Under the pieces are notes generated by a model. That model did no database searches. It was not told the origin of the DNA and was given only the letters and a program-made list of their open reading frames with translations. The position numbers and the translations under genes are program-made. This document shows positions 9,146 through 17,440 of a DNA stretch of 64,000 nt, piece after piece; the first letter of the stretch is position 1, and every line of letters begins with the position of its first letter. This DNA is from Salinispora mooreana (GTDB lineage Bacteria; Actinomycetota; Actinomycetes; Mycobacteriales; Micromonosporaceae), in the NCBI RefSeq assembly GCF_000379065.1, contig NZ_KB900614.1, positions 4,062,133 through 4,126,132 on the forward strand, given 5' to 3'.

Positions 9146-9646
9146 GTGGATGCGGAAGATGGTTTCGCGGAGTTCTACCGCAGTACGCGACATCGGGTTG
9201 TCACGGTGCTTTATGCGCTGGGCGGTGATCTGGGTGAGGCGCAGGATGCTGCGCAGGAGGCGTATGTGCGGGCTTGGCAGCGTTGGTCGAAGATCAGCAC
9301 GTACGACGATCCGGAGGCGTGGGTGCGGACTGTTGGGCACCGGCGGTTGGTGAATCGTTGGCGCAAGATTCGTAATGGTATTTCGGCGTATCGCCGGCAT
9401 GGTGTCGGTGTGGCCACTGGGCCTCCGTCGGAGAACACCGTGGCGCTGGTCGCAGCGTTGCGGCAGTTGCCAAGTGAGCAGCGGGAGGCGGTTGTCTTAC
9501 ACCATCTGGTAGATCTGTCTGTTGCTGAGATTGCTGATCAGACGGGTGCGCCGACGGGCACTGTCAAGGCTCGTCTTGCCCGTGGGCGCAAAGCCCTTGC
9601 TGTTCTTCTTGACACCTCGTTTCCGGAGGAGGTCAATCATGCCTGA
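9146..9646 (+). CDS. ECF sigma factor (SigE-family type)
   Basis: A 166-residue short ECF sigma factor. Region 2 is FAEFYRSTRHRVVTVLYALGG plus EAQDAAQEAYVRAWQRW; region 4 is LPSEQREAVVLHHLVDL plus VAEIADQTGAPTGTVKARLARGRKAL. Translation begins at GTG 9146 (MDAEDGFAEFY), preceded by GAGAGGGGCGG. The gene ends in the same 8-base ATGCCTGA overlap with its downstream partner as the sigma factor at 5918-6490, so the two loci look like diverged copies of one module. Confidence 0.92.
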   Translation: MDAEDGFAEFYRSTRHRVVTVLYALGGDLGEAQDAAQEAYVRAWQRWSKISTYDDPEAWVRTVGHRRLVNRWRKIRNGISAYRRHGVGVATGPPSENTVALVAALRQLPSEQREAVVLHHLVDLSVAEIADQTGAPTGTVKARLARGRKALAVLLDTSFPEEVNHA

Positions 9647-10490
9647 GTCGTTTTTTGCCGAGTTGTATCACGATACTGAAGCTCTGAACTGGGTTCCGGT
9701 TGACCAGGTGCGTGCGCGTGCCCGGCGGCGGACCCGGCAGACCCGTCTTGTCGCTGGTGTGGCGAGCGTGGTCGCTGTCGCCGTGGTTGCTACCGGTGCG
9801 GTGGCCCTGGCTGAGGGCCGGGAGCCCACACCGCCGGCACCACCCGCAACGAACAGCCCCTCACCCAGCCTTTCGCCCAGCCCCAGCAGTAGCCCGACGT
9901 CCTCCCCTTCGCCCTCGCCGAGCACGGTCCCGCCGAGCGAATCGCCGAAGACCACCGATCAACCGACCCTCGACCCGCCGTCACCGGATGTTCCGGCCAC
10001 GGCCATGCTTCGTACCGAAGATCTCCCGACCGGCTTCCGGGCAGCGGGCGACGATCTGGACGGCGACTGGTCTTTTCATGCAGGGACCAGCTACACCTGC
10101 GAGGAAGACGGACAGAGCTGGCCAGGGGAGAAGGCGTTCCGGGGAGCTGTCTTCTACAAGGGGACCGAGAGCACGGTGATCGAGCGCGTGGAGCGGCATT
10201 CGGAAGAAGGCGCGAAGACCACGATGGGAAACGTTCGGCGGGAGGTGGCCAACTGTAAGCCCCTGAACCCGGACAGCAGCAAGGGGATGGAGGTCTTCGC
10301 CTCCGGCCTTGCGGGTGACGAGTCGTTGCTGGTTGGTCGGATCGGCGAGAAGGCGACGTCCCGTTGGCTCTTCGTGCGACAGGGCGAACTGGTGGCCCAG
10401 GTGTGGCTCAAGGGCGTTGATCCGGTCGAGGATCAGCGTATCGCGGAGCGCACAGCCGCACGGCTCTGCGCCGGTACCGGCGCCTGTTGA
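9639..10490 (+). CDS. Membrane-anchored secreted protein, partner of the ECF sigma factor
   Basis: A 283-residue protein starting at ATG 9639 behind GGAGGAGG, eight bases before the sigma gene ends. It has a cytoplasmic tail of about 35 residues rich in Arg, one transmembrane helix (about 36-60, LVAGVASVVAVAVVATGAVAL), a Ser/Pro linker and an extracellular domain of about 170 residues with four cysteines. I do not recognise a named domain. Topology and coupling match the 418-residue partner at 4669-5925, so an anti-sigma or signal-sensing role is plausible but unproved. Confidence 0.8.
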   Translation: MPESFFAELYHDTEALNWVPVDQVRARARRRTRQTRLVAGVASVVAVAVVATGAVALAEGREPTPPAPPATNSPSPSLSPSPSSSPTSSPSPSPSTVPPSESPKTTDQPTLDPPSPDVPATAMLRTEDLPTGFRAAGDDLDGDWSFHAGTSYTCEEDGQSWPGEKAFRGAVFYKGTESTVIERVERHSEEGAKTTMGNVRREVANCKPLNPDSSKGMEVFASGLAGDESLLVGRIGEKATSRWLFVRQGELVAQVWLKGVDPVEDQRIAERTAARLCAGTGAC

Positions 10491-10500
10491 AATGATGCTT

Positions 10501-10541
10501 CCGGCTCGGGGCCTCTCCATAGCGGAGGGGCCCCGAGCCGG
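10501..10541. terminator. Strong terminator-like hairpin
   Basis: Inverted repeat with perfect 13-base arms (10501-10513 and 10529-10541, CCGGCTCGGGGCC and complement) plus an inner CTCC/GGAG pair. It lies just after the secreted-protein gene and before the converging symporter gene. There is no T-tract, which is common for hairpin terminators in high-GC actinomycetes. Confidence 0.75.
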
Positions 10542-10606
10542 ACGGCTCCGATCCCGGCTGAGATCAGGTGTGGTGGCGAACCCTTGCGGATGCGGTTTAC
10601 GGCGCT

Positions 10607-12241
10607 CTACCGCAGGGCTTCGGGGGCGTGCAGGCGGAGCATCGTGGTGCCGACATCAGTCGGGACGCGGCGGCGGGTGGCCGTCGACACCGCCACCATG
10701 ACGGTGAAGGCGAGCGGGACCGTCCAGGCGGCCGGTTGCGCGAGGAGTGCGGCCGGCCACCCGGTCAGCGGGGGTCCGAGCACGGTCACCAGTACCGCCC
10801 CGGCCGCGGCGCCCCCACCGACGAGCACCCCGACGGCGGCGCCCCGGGCGGTCAGCCCCCGCCACCAGATGCCCAGCACCAATAGCGGGCAGAAGCTCGA
10901 CGCGGCCACCGCGAACGCCAGCCCCACCACCTGTGACACCTCCAGCCCGGAGACGTTGAGCGCGAACACCGTGGGCACGCTGCCGGCGAGCACGGTGGCG
11001 AGGCGGAACCCGCGTACCGAGCCACGGCCCAGCACATCCGTGGAGATCACTCCGGCGACGCTGGTGAGCAGGCCGGAGGAGGTGGAGAGGAACGCCGCGA
11101 ACGCGCCGGCGGCGACCAGCGCGGCGAGAAGCCGACCGGTGGTCCCCGCACCCAGGGCCGCACCGGGCAGGAGCAGCACCACCGCGTCGGTCTCCCCAGT
11201 GAGCAGCAGGTGTGGGGTGTAGATCCGGCCGAGTGCCCCGTAGACGGTCGGCAGCAGGTAGAAGGCGCCGACCAGGGCCAGTACCACCAGGGTGCTGCGG
11301 CGGGCGGCGGCGCCGTCCGGGTTGGTGTAGAAGCGCGCCAGCACGTGCGGTAGGCCCATGGTGCCGAGGAAGGTGGCGATGATCAGCGAGTAGGTGGTGA
11401 ACAGGCCCTGCTCGTCGGCTCCGGTGCTGGGCAGCAACCAGTCGGCCGGGTCGGTGGCGGCTCCGGCCACGTCGGGCACCGGTTGCCCGGCGGCGAAGGT
11501 CAGCTCGTCACCGGGGCGTACCTGCCGGAGCTGGCCGTCGGGGAGGGTGAGGGTGGCGGGATGGTCGACCACGACAGTGGTCGCGGTGCGGAAGGTCGGA
11601 CCCTCCGGTGGGGTCACCGCCGGGCGGGCGTCGGCCTGCCACTGCAACACCAGGAAGATCGCCGGTACGGCGAGAGCGGTCAGCTTGAGCCAGTACTGGA
11701 ACGCCTGGACGAAGGTGATCGCGCGCATGCCGCCGAGCGCCACGTTCGCGGTGACCACCGCCGCGACCAGGAGGGCTCCCAGCGGATAGGGCGAGCCGGT
11801 CAAGGTGGCCATGGTCAGCCCGGCACCTTGCAACTGGGGGACGAGGTAGAGCCAACCAATGAAGATCACGAAGGCGGTGGCGAGGGTGCGCAGCCGCCGG
11901 GAGCCCAGCCGGAGCTCACAGAAGTCGGGCAGGGTGAACGCCCCGGAGCGGCGCAGCGGTGCGGCGACGAAGAGCAGCAGCGCCAGGTAGCCGGCGGCGA
12001 AGCCGACCGGGTACCAGAGCACGTCCACGCCGTGCTTGAGGATCAGACCGGCGACGCCGAGGAAGCTCGCCGCTGACAGGTACTCCCCGCCGATTGCGGC
12101 GGCGTTCCAGGTCGGGCTGACCGCCCGGGACGCCACCAGGAAGTCCGAGGTGGTGCGGGCGAGGCGCAGGCCGTAGAAGCCGATGCCGATGGTGATCAGG
12201 GTGACCGCGACGATCGCCGGAGCGACGTAGCCGTTGCCCAC
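10607..12241 (-). CDS. Sodium:solute symporter (second copy, monocarboxylate type)
   Basis: A 544-residue SSS-family transporter with about 13 membrane segments and the family pattern TSDFLVASRAVSPTWNAAAIGG followed by YLSAASFLGVAGLIL. I set the start at GTG 12241 (MGNGYVAPAIVAVTL): it follows the upstream TGA by two bases, and the open frame further upstream is antisense-like. An extracellular insertion (about residues 225-290, with FRTATTVVVDHPATLTLPDG) makes it different from the first symporter. It probably imports a carboxylate; the exact substrate is unknown. Confidence 0.9.
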   Translation of the reverse strand: MGNGYVAPAIVAVTLITIGIGFYGLRLARTTSDFLVASRAVSPTWNAAAIGGEYLSAASFLGVAGLILKHGVDVLWYPVGFAAGYLALLLFVAAPLRRSGAFTLPDFCELRLGSRRLRTLATAFVIFIGWLYLVPQLQGAGLTMATLTGSPYPLGALLVAAVVTANVALGGMRAITFVQAFQYWLKLTALAVPAIFLVLQWQADARPAVTPPEGPTFRTATTVVVDHPATLTLPDGQLRQVRPGDELTFAAGQPVPDVAGAATDPADWLLPSTGADEQGLFTTYSLIIATFLGTMGLPHVLARFYTNPDGAAARRSTLVVLALVGAFYLLPTVYGALGRIYTPHLLLTGETDAVVLLLPGAALGAGTTGRLLAALVAAGAFAAFLSTSSGLLTSVAGVISTDVLGRGSVRGFRLATVLAGSVPTVFALNVSGLEVSQVVGLAFAVAASSFCPLLVLGIWWRGLTARGAAVGVLVGGGAAAGAVLVTVLGPPLTGWPAALLAQPAAWTVPLAFTVMVAVSTATRRRVPTDVGTTMLRLHAPEALR

Positions 12242-12243
12242 AC

Positions 12244-12648
12244 TCAGCGCTCCGGCCGCTGGATCAGGTCGGTGAAGTCCTGCTCGTTGCGTTCGGCCAG
12301 GCGCACGTACGCCCAGCCGACCAGGACCAGGAACGGGAAGGAGAGCACCCCGAGCAGCACCCACGGCAGGTGTACCCCGAGCACGGTGATCCGGCTGACC
12401 GACGGCGCGATGGCGAACAGCCACGGCAGGCCGCCGAGCCCGACGGCCACCACCAGCCAGAGCCGCAACGCCAGGGAGAGTTGTGCCCGGACCAGGCCGC
12501 GGACCAGCGCCTCGCCGACCCGGGTCTGCTCGGCGAGCTCGGTGCGGGGGTGCTCGGTGCGGGGGTGCTCGCTATCGGACTCGCGCCGGACCACCTCGGC
12601 CAGCACGATGCGGGTCCGCGCGGAAACGCGGTCATCGGCGGCGATCAC
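12244..12648 (-). CDS. Small two-helix membrane protein, symporter partner
   Basis: A 134-residue protein with two hydrophobic segments (about residues 58-80 and 90-115) and a charged C-terminus. It directly precedes the second symporter (two bases between stop and start) and so occupies the position that DUF485 has beside the first one. Similarity to DUF485 is by position and topology rather than clear motif. A perfect 15-base tandem duplication encodes a repeated HPRTE segment near residue 30. Confidence 0.78.
   Translation of the reverse strand: MIAADDRVSARTRIVLAEVVRRESDSEHPRTEHPRTELAEQTRVGEALVRGLVRAQLSLALRLWLVVAVGLGGLPWLFAIAPSVSRITVLGVHLPWVLLGVLSFPFLVLVGWAYVRLAERNEQDFTDLIQRPER
12541..12570. 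repeat. Perfect tandem 15-base duplication inside a coding region
   Basis: GGTGCGGGGGTGCTC occurs twice in direct succession (12541-12555 and 12556-12570). It is in frame, adding five residues to the N-terminal part of the small membrane protein, and probably arose by replication slippage. Confidence 0.9.
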
Positions 12649-12719
12649 TCCGGCAGTCTCGCTCGATTCCGGGGAAAGTCAAGCGGTGCCCTGCTGGCCG
12701 ACGGAGCGTCGCACTGCCC

Positions 12720-12759
12720 TGTGGATAACTTGTGGACAAGTGGTACTTGCTGTGGATAA
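12720..12759. promoter_or_regulatory. Cluster of three DnaA boxes
   Basis: TGTGGATAA (complement of TTATCCACA) occurs at 12720-12728 and 12751-12759. Between them, 12730-12739 reads TTGTGGACAA, the complement of TTGTCCACA, the DnaA box form preferred in streptomycetes. All three point the same way within 40 bases, in the intergenic stretch before the prepilin peptidase. No dnaA, dnaN or gyrB is nearby, so this is unlikely to be oriC. It may titrate DnaA or regulate the adjacent genes. Confidence 0.75.
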
Positions 12760-12853
12760 CTGCGACCCATGACCGCTCTGACCTGCGGCGGGAGCTGTGG
12801 ACCGGCGCGGGCGAAGACGCCGGGATGAGGCGGGCGGGCGCTACGCTCCCGCC

Positions 12854-13576
12854 GTGCTGCTCCCCCTCGTTGCCGCCGTCGCCGGTGCCGGCTGGGGGCT
12901 GTTGCTGCCCGGGCTGATTGACCGATACGCGGTCGACTGGCCGACCGGTGGGCCCCGGCCGGCCTGGCGGAGCGCCTGCCCGGACTGCGCCGGCGCGCGG
13001 CCACCCTGGTGGCGGGCACCCCGGCGGTGCCCGGACTGTCGTCGCCCACTGACCCCGGGATGGGCGGTCACCGTGCCCCTCACCGCCGCCGTCACCGGCA
13101 TCATGGGGGCCGGCGTCGGAGCCACCTGGGCGCTGCCGGCGTTTCTGCTGCTCGCTGCCCTCGGGGTGCCACTGGCCATGGTCGACCTGCGGGTGCTGCG
13201 GCTGCCCGACCCGTTGGTGGGGGTCGCCGCCGGTGGTGGGCTGGCGTTACTGCTGCTCGCCGCGGTGGCCGACCCGGCGTTCCCGGCGATGGGCCGGGCC
13301 CTGCTCGCCGCCGCGTTCTGCGGGGTCGGCTACCTGACGCTCACGCTGCTGCCCCGGTCCCCACTCGGTTTCGGCGACGTGAAGCTCGGTGCGGCGCTCG
13401 GGCTCTACCTCGGCTGGCTCGGGTGGCCGACCGTGGTCACCGGGGTTCTGCTCGCTCCGCTGGTCAACCTTCCGCTGGTCGGCGTCCTGCTGATGACCGG
13501 TCGTGCCGGCCGGCGAACCCCCATCCCGTACGGGCCGGCGATGCTCAGCGCGGCGATCACCGCCATAATGCGCTAG
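12854..13576 (+). CDS. Prepilin peptidase, A24 family
   Basis: A 240-residue membrane aspartyl protease. After a first hydrophobic segment come paired cysteine motifs (CPDC near residue 38 and CPDC near 57) that bind zinc in the large TadV/PilD-type enzymes. Both catalytic aspartates are present: MVDLRVLRLPDPL and GFGDVKLG. It would cleave the leader of Flp-type pilins at the membrane; the pilus locus at 41-50 kb provides candidate substrates. I chose GTG 12854 because the preceding residues are Arg-rich and the family starts with a hydrophobic helix. Upstream starts to 12797 remain possible. Confidence 0.87.
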   Translation: MLLPLVAAVAGAGWGLLLPGLIDRYAVDWPTGGPRPAWRSACPDCAGARPPWWRAPRRCPDCRRPLTPGWAVTVPLTAAVTGIMGAGVGATWALPAFLLLAALGVPLAMVDLRVLRLPDPLVGVAAGGGLALLLLAAVADPAFPAMGRALLAAAFCGVGYLTLTLLPRSPLGFGDVKLGAALGLYLGWLGWPTVVTGVLLAPLVNLPLVGVLLMTGRAGRRTPIPYGPAMLSAAITAIMR

Positions 13577-13581
13577 CCGGG

Positions 13582-14334
13582 TCAGCGGGCCCAGTCCTGC
13601 TTGGCCGCCCGGATCAGCTTCTCCTTCAGCTCGCGGGTGTGCCGCCGACTGACCGGCAGCTCGGTCGAGTCGACCACCACCACGTAGCCGGAGTTCACCA
13701 GCCGCAGCTCGGCGATGAGCCGCAACTGGACCAGGTAGGAGCGGTGGATTCGGACGAAGCCGGCGTCAGCCCACCGCTCGGCGAGGGTCGCCAAGGAGAC
13801 CCGGACCAGGTGGGAACCGTCGGTGGTGTGCAGTCGCACGTAGTCACCCTGCGCCTCCACCCAGCGCACCGCCGACCGGGGCAGCATCCGGGTCGTCCCG
13901 GCCAGCTCGACCGGGATCGTCGGGTCCTCTTCCCGCGCCGGCGCCGCCGGTTGCGGGGGCATCCGCCGTGATCCGACCACCCGGCGCAGCGACTCGGCCA
14001 ACCGTTGCGCCCGGACCGGTTTGCGGACGTAGTCCGTCGCACCCAGGTCGAACGCGTCCACCGCGCCGTCGTCGTAGGCGGTGACGAAGACGATAGCCGG
14101 CGGCCGGGCGAAGCGGCGGAGCACCCGGGCCAGCTCCACACCATCCAGCCCCGGCATCCGGATGTCCAGGAAGACCACGTCCACGTCGTCGTCGCGGAGC
14201 ACCCGCAACGCCTCGGTGGCGTCACCGGCGGTGTGTAGCCGGGCGACCCGTGGATCGACCCGCAGGTGGTAGGCCAGCTCGTCGAGGGCCGGTGGCTCGT
14301 CGTCAACCGCCAGGACCCGGAGGAACCCGGTCAC
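13582..14334 (-). CDS. LytTR-family response regulator
   Basis: A 250-residue regulator. The receiver domain is at about residues 1-120, with acidic pocket DDEPP, phosphoacceptor Asp in VVFLDIRMPGLDG and the conserved Lys in YVRKPVRAQ. The LytTR DNA-binding domain is at about 145-245 (VRWVEAQGDYVRLHTTDG, FVRIHRSYLVQL, LPVSRRHTRELKE). The gene overlaps the upstream kinase in an ATGA-like arrangement (14331-14334). Together they form a LytS/LytTR-type two-component system close to two carboxylate symporters, its likely targets by analogy with nutrient-sensing LytTR systems. Confidence 0.93.
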   Translation of the reverse strand: MTGFLRVLAVDDEPPALDELAYHLRVDPRVARLHTAGDATEALRVLRDDDVDVVFLDIRMPGLDGVELARVLRRFARPPAIVFVTAYDDGAVDAFDLGATDYVRKPVRAQRLAESLRRVVGSRRMPPQPAAPAREEDPTIPVELAGTTRMLPRSAVRWVEAQGDYVRLHTTDGSHLVRVSLATLAERWADAGFVRIHRSYLVQLRLIAELRLVNSGYVVVVDSTELPVSRRHTRELKEKLIRAAKQDWAR

Positions 14335-15566
14335 GAGCCGGCCCGTACGCCGGGATGGAACTTCGGCACCCGCATGCTCACCCGCGTGCCCAAGCCGAGG
14401 CCGGTCTCCACCACCAGGCCGAACTCGTCCCCGAAAACCGCGCGAAGTCGTTCATCAACGTTGGACAGGCCCACCTGCCCGCCCGGCGCACCCACCGGGG
14501 CGCTTCCGGTGGCGGCCAGGTCGGCGATGCCGGCGGTCAGCGTGGCCGGATCCATCCCCACCCCGTCGTCCTCCACCGTGATGTGGCACTCGGTGCCCGC
14601 GTCCCGGGCCTCGATGCTCACCATGCCCGTGCCGGGCTTGCCGGACAACCCGTGTCGGACCGCGTTCTCGACCAGTGGTTGCAGGCAGAGGAAGGGCAGG
14701 GTCACCGGCAGTACTTCGGGGGCGACCTGGAGCCGCACCTGGAGCCGGTCGCCGAACCGGGCCCGTTCGATGGTCAGGTAGTGATCGATCGACCGGAGCT
14801 CCTCGGCGAGGGTGGTGAAATCGCCGTGCGCCCGAAACGAGTAGCGGGTGAACTCGGCGAATTCGAGGATCAACTCCCGGGCCCGGTCCGGGTCGGTGCG
14901 GACGAAGGATCCGATCGCCGTCAGCGCGTTGTAGATGAAGTGTGGGCTGATCTGTGCCCGCAGCGCGCGGACCTCGGCGCGGGCCAGCCGCTCTCGGGAG
15001 GAGTCCAGCTCGGCGAGGGCGAGTTGGCTACCGGCCCAGTGCGCGGTCTCCAGCGTCGCCTGAACCAGGCCGGGCGCGGGTGCCCCGTCCGCGATGGCCA
15101 GCAGTGCGCCGACAACCCGACGGTCCGCGCCGGTCAACGGTGCGACGACGGCACCCCGGACCGGGCAGTCCACCCGGTCACAGGGCAGCTCCGCCTCCCC
15201 CAGCACGGTTGACCGGCCGGCTGCGGCGACCCGGCGGGCCGCCGCGACGAGCTGGGCCTGGTGGTGTGCGCCGCGTCCGTCGAGGGCGAGTAGCGCCGCG
15301 GTGTCGGTCAGCGCCAGCCCGACCGCCCCGACCAGGGCCCGCAGGTGGCGTACGGCCTTGGCGGCGTTCGCGGCGGTCAGCCCGGCGCGGAGCGGCTCGG
15401 CGGCGAGTCCGGCGGTGTGCAGCACCTCGTAGGTGGCCCGCTGGGTGGCGGTGGCGATGGTGCGGTGGCCGCGCGGGCGCAGCACGGCGACGAGGGTCGC
15501 CGCCAGCGCGGTCGCCAGTGTGACGACACCGACGACGGCGGAGAGGCTGCCACTCACGGAGTGCAT
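14331..15566 (-). CDS. LytS-type sensor histidine kinase
   Basis: A kinase of about 411 residues. It has one N-terminal membrane segment (about 5-30), a GAF-like region (about 60-200, with a CDRVDCPVRG motif) and a His_kinase domain whose phosphoacceptor is in ISPHFIYNALTAIGSF. The ATP-binding half shows LVENAVRHGL, DDGVGMDP and GGQVGLSNVDERL. I use ATG 15566 (MHSVSGSLSAVV), which starts with the hydrophobic helix; an upstream ATG at 15620 would add 18 unlikely residues. It is cotranscribed with the LytTR regulator. Confidence 0.9.
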   Translation of the reverse strand: MHSVSGSLSAVVGVVTLATALAATLVAVLRPRGHRTIATATQRATYEVLHTAGLAAEPLRAGLTAANAAKAVRHLRALVGAVGLALTDTAALLALDGRGAHHQAQLVAAARRVAAAGRSTVLGEAELPCDRVDCPVRGAVVAPLTGADRRVVGALLAIADGAPAPGLVQATLETAHWAGSQLALAELDSSRERLARAEVRALRAQISPHFIYNALTAIGSFVRTDPDRARELILEFAEFTRYSFRAHGDFTTLAEELRSIDHYLTIERARFGDRLQVRLQVAPEVLPVTLPFLCLQPLVENAVRHGLSGKPGTGMVSIEARDAGTECHITVEDDGVGMDPATLTAGIADLAATGSAPVGAPGGQVGLSNVDERLRAVFGDEFGLVVETGLGLGTRVSMRVPKFHPGVRAGS

Positions 15567-15609
15567 CCTGGTCGCTGCCGGCCGTCGCTGCCAAGGGGCG
15601 GTGTTGGGG

Positions 15610-17172
15610 CTAGTACGCACCCTTGCGGGCGAGCACCACTCCGACCGTGCGCCACAGGATGCTCAGGTCGTACGCCAGCGACCAGTTGTCGACGTAGTAG
15701 AGGTCGAGGCGGACCGCCTCGTCCCAGGAGAGGTCGGAGCGGCCGGAGACCTGCCAGAGGCCGGTTATGCCGGGCTTGACCAGCAGCCGGCGGCGTACGT
15801 CGCCGAGGAAGTCACCGTCGTCGGCGGGCAGCGGGCGGGGCCCGACCAACGACATCTCCCCCTTCAACACGTTGATTAGCTGGGGCAGCTCGTCCAGGGA
15901 CGAGGCGCGCAGGAAGCGGCCCACCGGGAAGACCCTCGGGTCCCGTTTCATCTTGAACAGCATGCCGTCGGTCTCGTTCTGGTCAACCAGGCTGGCCAGC
16001 CGCTCCTCGGCATCCACGTACATGGTGCGGAACTTCCAGACCCGGAAGGTCCGCCCCTCGTGGCCCACCCGGGGCTGCCGGAAGAAGACCGGACCCGGGT
16101 CGGAGATCCGGATCGAGATCGCGATCGCGAGAAAGACCGGTAGCAGGATCAGCAGGCCGAGGCCGGCGGCCACCCGGTCGAGCAGGTTCTTCGCCAGCAG
16201 CGCCGGACCGGAGAGCGTCGGCTCCTCCACGTGCAGCAGCGGCAGGCCCTCGATCGGCCGGATGTGCACCCGGGGCCCGGCGATGTCGGTCAACTGCGGG
16301 ACCACCGCCAGGTCGACCCCAGAGCCTTCGAGCTGCCAGGCCATGCGGCGCAGCTCGCCGGGCTCGGCGCTGGCCGACCCGCAGACCGCGATCGTGTCGC
16401 CGCCGACCTCGCGAACCAGGGTGAGGAGGTCCCGCCCCGCGTAGACCGGGACCGGGGTTTCCACCCCCCGGGCGGCCGCGTAGCCGTCGGTGAGGTGGAT
16501 GGCGACCGGTACCAGGCCGGCAGCGGGACTGCGGGTGACCTGGCGGTGGACCTCCAGGCACTCGGGCAGGGTGCCCACCAGGACCATCCGGTGGGCGGCC
16601 CGGCCGGCGTTGCGCCGGATCACGTGTAGCACGAATCGGACCAGGATCCGGACCAGCAGGATCAGCAGCAGGGCGAGGAGTAGCGCGGTGCCGACCGAAT
16701 ATCGGGACAGGTCGGTCTTGGTGGCGAACGCCAGGAAGGAGACCGTCGCGCAGACCGCCACGCCGGCGCGGAGCACCCGCTTGAATTCGTCCGGGCCGAG
16801 GCCCAGGTAGCGCCGGTCGTAGGAGCCGTTGAACCAGAGGATCGCCACCCAGCCGAGCGGCAGCAGCAGGCACGCCACGGTGTAGAACCAGTTCGGGTCG
16901 TCGTAGAACCCGGACCGCGACTGGTCGAAGGCGCGGATGGCGGTGAAGCTCGCGAAGGCGGCGGCGGCGAAGTCCAGCAGCACCAGGACCGCGGTGTAGG
17001 GGCGGTGCCAACGGGACACCCGACGGTGGCTACGGGCCCAGGCCGACCGAGGCACGCCGTTGTGCGACGGCGGTGTCGGCGGCTGGATCTCGAAGCTGTC
17101 GACGTGCCGCACGGTTCTGCTCCGGCCTCCGTTGGTTACCGGGCGCTGGAGGCTTGTCGTCACCTCATCCAT
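15610..17172 (-). CDS. Exopolysaccharide biosynthesis polyprenyl-phosphate sugar-1-phosphate transferase
   Basis: A 520-residue protein of the WbaP/ExoY type. The N-terminal half has about four or five transmembrane helices (from residue 60) and a CoA-binding-like domain (MVLVGTLPECLEVHRQVTR, about 215-230). One further helix (LLILLPVFLAIAISI) leads into the catalytic domain with VWKFRTMYVDAEERL, KMKRDPRVFPVGRFLRASSL, DELPQL and GEMSLVGPRP. It moves a sugar-1-phosphate from a nucleotide sugar to undecaprenyl phosphate, the first step of capsule or exopolysaccharide synthesis. The 267-base region upstream carries a pair of hexamer inverted repeats. Confidence 0.93.
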   Translation of the reverse strand: MDEVTTSLQRPVTNGGRSRTVRHVDSFEIQPPTPPSHNGVPRSAWARSHRRVSRWHRPYTAVLVLLDFAAAAFASFTAIRAFDQSRSGFYDDPNWFYTVACLLLPLGWVAILWFNGSYDRRYLGLGPDEFKRVLRAGVAVCATVSFLAFATKTDLSRYSVGTALLLALLLILLVRILVRFVLHVIRRNAGRAAHRMVLVGTLPECLEVHRQVTRSPAAGLVPVAIHLTDGYAAARGVETPVPVYAGRDLLTLVREVGGDTIAVCGSASAEPGELRRMAWQLEGSGVDLAVVPQLTDIAGPRVHIRPIEGLPLLHVEEPTLSGPALLAKNLLDRVAAGLGLLILLPVFLAIAISIRISDPGPVFFRQPRVGHEGRTFRVWKFRTMYVDAEERLASLVDQNETDGMLFKMKRDPRVFPVGRFLRASSLDELPQLINVLKGEMSLVGPRPLPADDGDFLGDVRRRLLVKPGITGLWQVSGRSDLSWDEAVRLDLYYVDNWSLAYDLSILWRTVGVVLARKGAY

Positions 17173-17195
17173 GTCCTCCCGCAGGACGCGGACTG

Positions 17196-17440
17196 CTCAC
17201 TCGGAGTGAGGGCCCGTGTCGCCCACCGCTTCAGTCTCCCATGCGTCACCCGGGCCCGAGCGTGGACCGGTAGGACCTCGCTTCAGGGGCTGTGCCGGTT
17301 GGCAGCTGGCCGGCTCCGGACCTTTACAGAAGCCGGGACCGGGCCACTATACCGATGGATGGCCGTTCGAGTGGAACCCCAATCCCGACGTTCGTCGCGC
17401 ACGGGCGGATTATTCACGGTCGGCAGTGAGCACCCTCACT
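17196..17440. promoter_or_regulatory. Pair of AGTGAG/CTCACT inverted repeats upstream of the sugar transferase
   Basis: CTCACT-cgg-AGTGAG (17196-17210) sits 24 bases upstream of the sugar transferase start. AGTGAG-cacc-CTCACT (17425-17440) lies about 215 bases further upstream, at the end of the Fpg gene. The same hexamer in opposite symmetric order at both ends of one intergenic region suggests operator sites or a looping element. Only the symmetry supports this. Confidence 0.4.

Noticed and set aside
10990..12076. Long plus-strand frames antisense to the symporters (also at 990-1988)
   Set aside because: These are mirror frames typical of high-GC coding DNA, with Arg/Gly/Gln/His-rich translations and no ribosome binding sites.
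12649..12853. Possible chromosomal origin at the DnaA box cluster
   Set aside because: Only three boxes, no AT-rich unwinding region, and no dnaA, dnaN, recF or parAB nearby.
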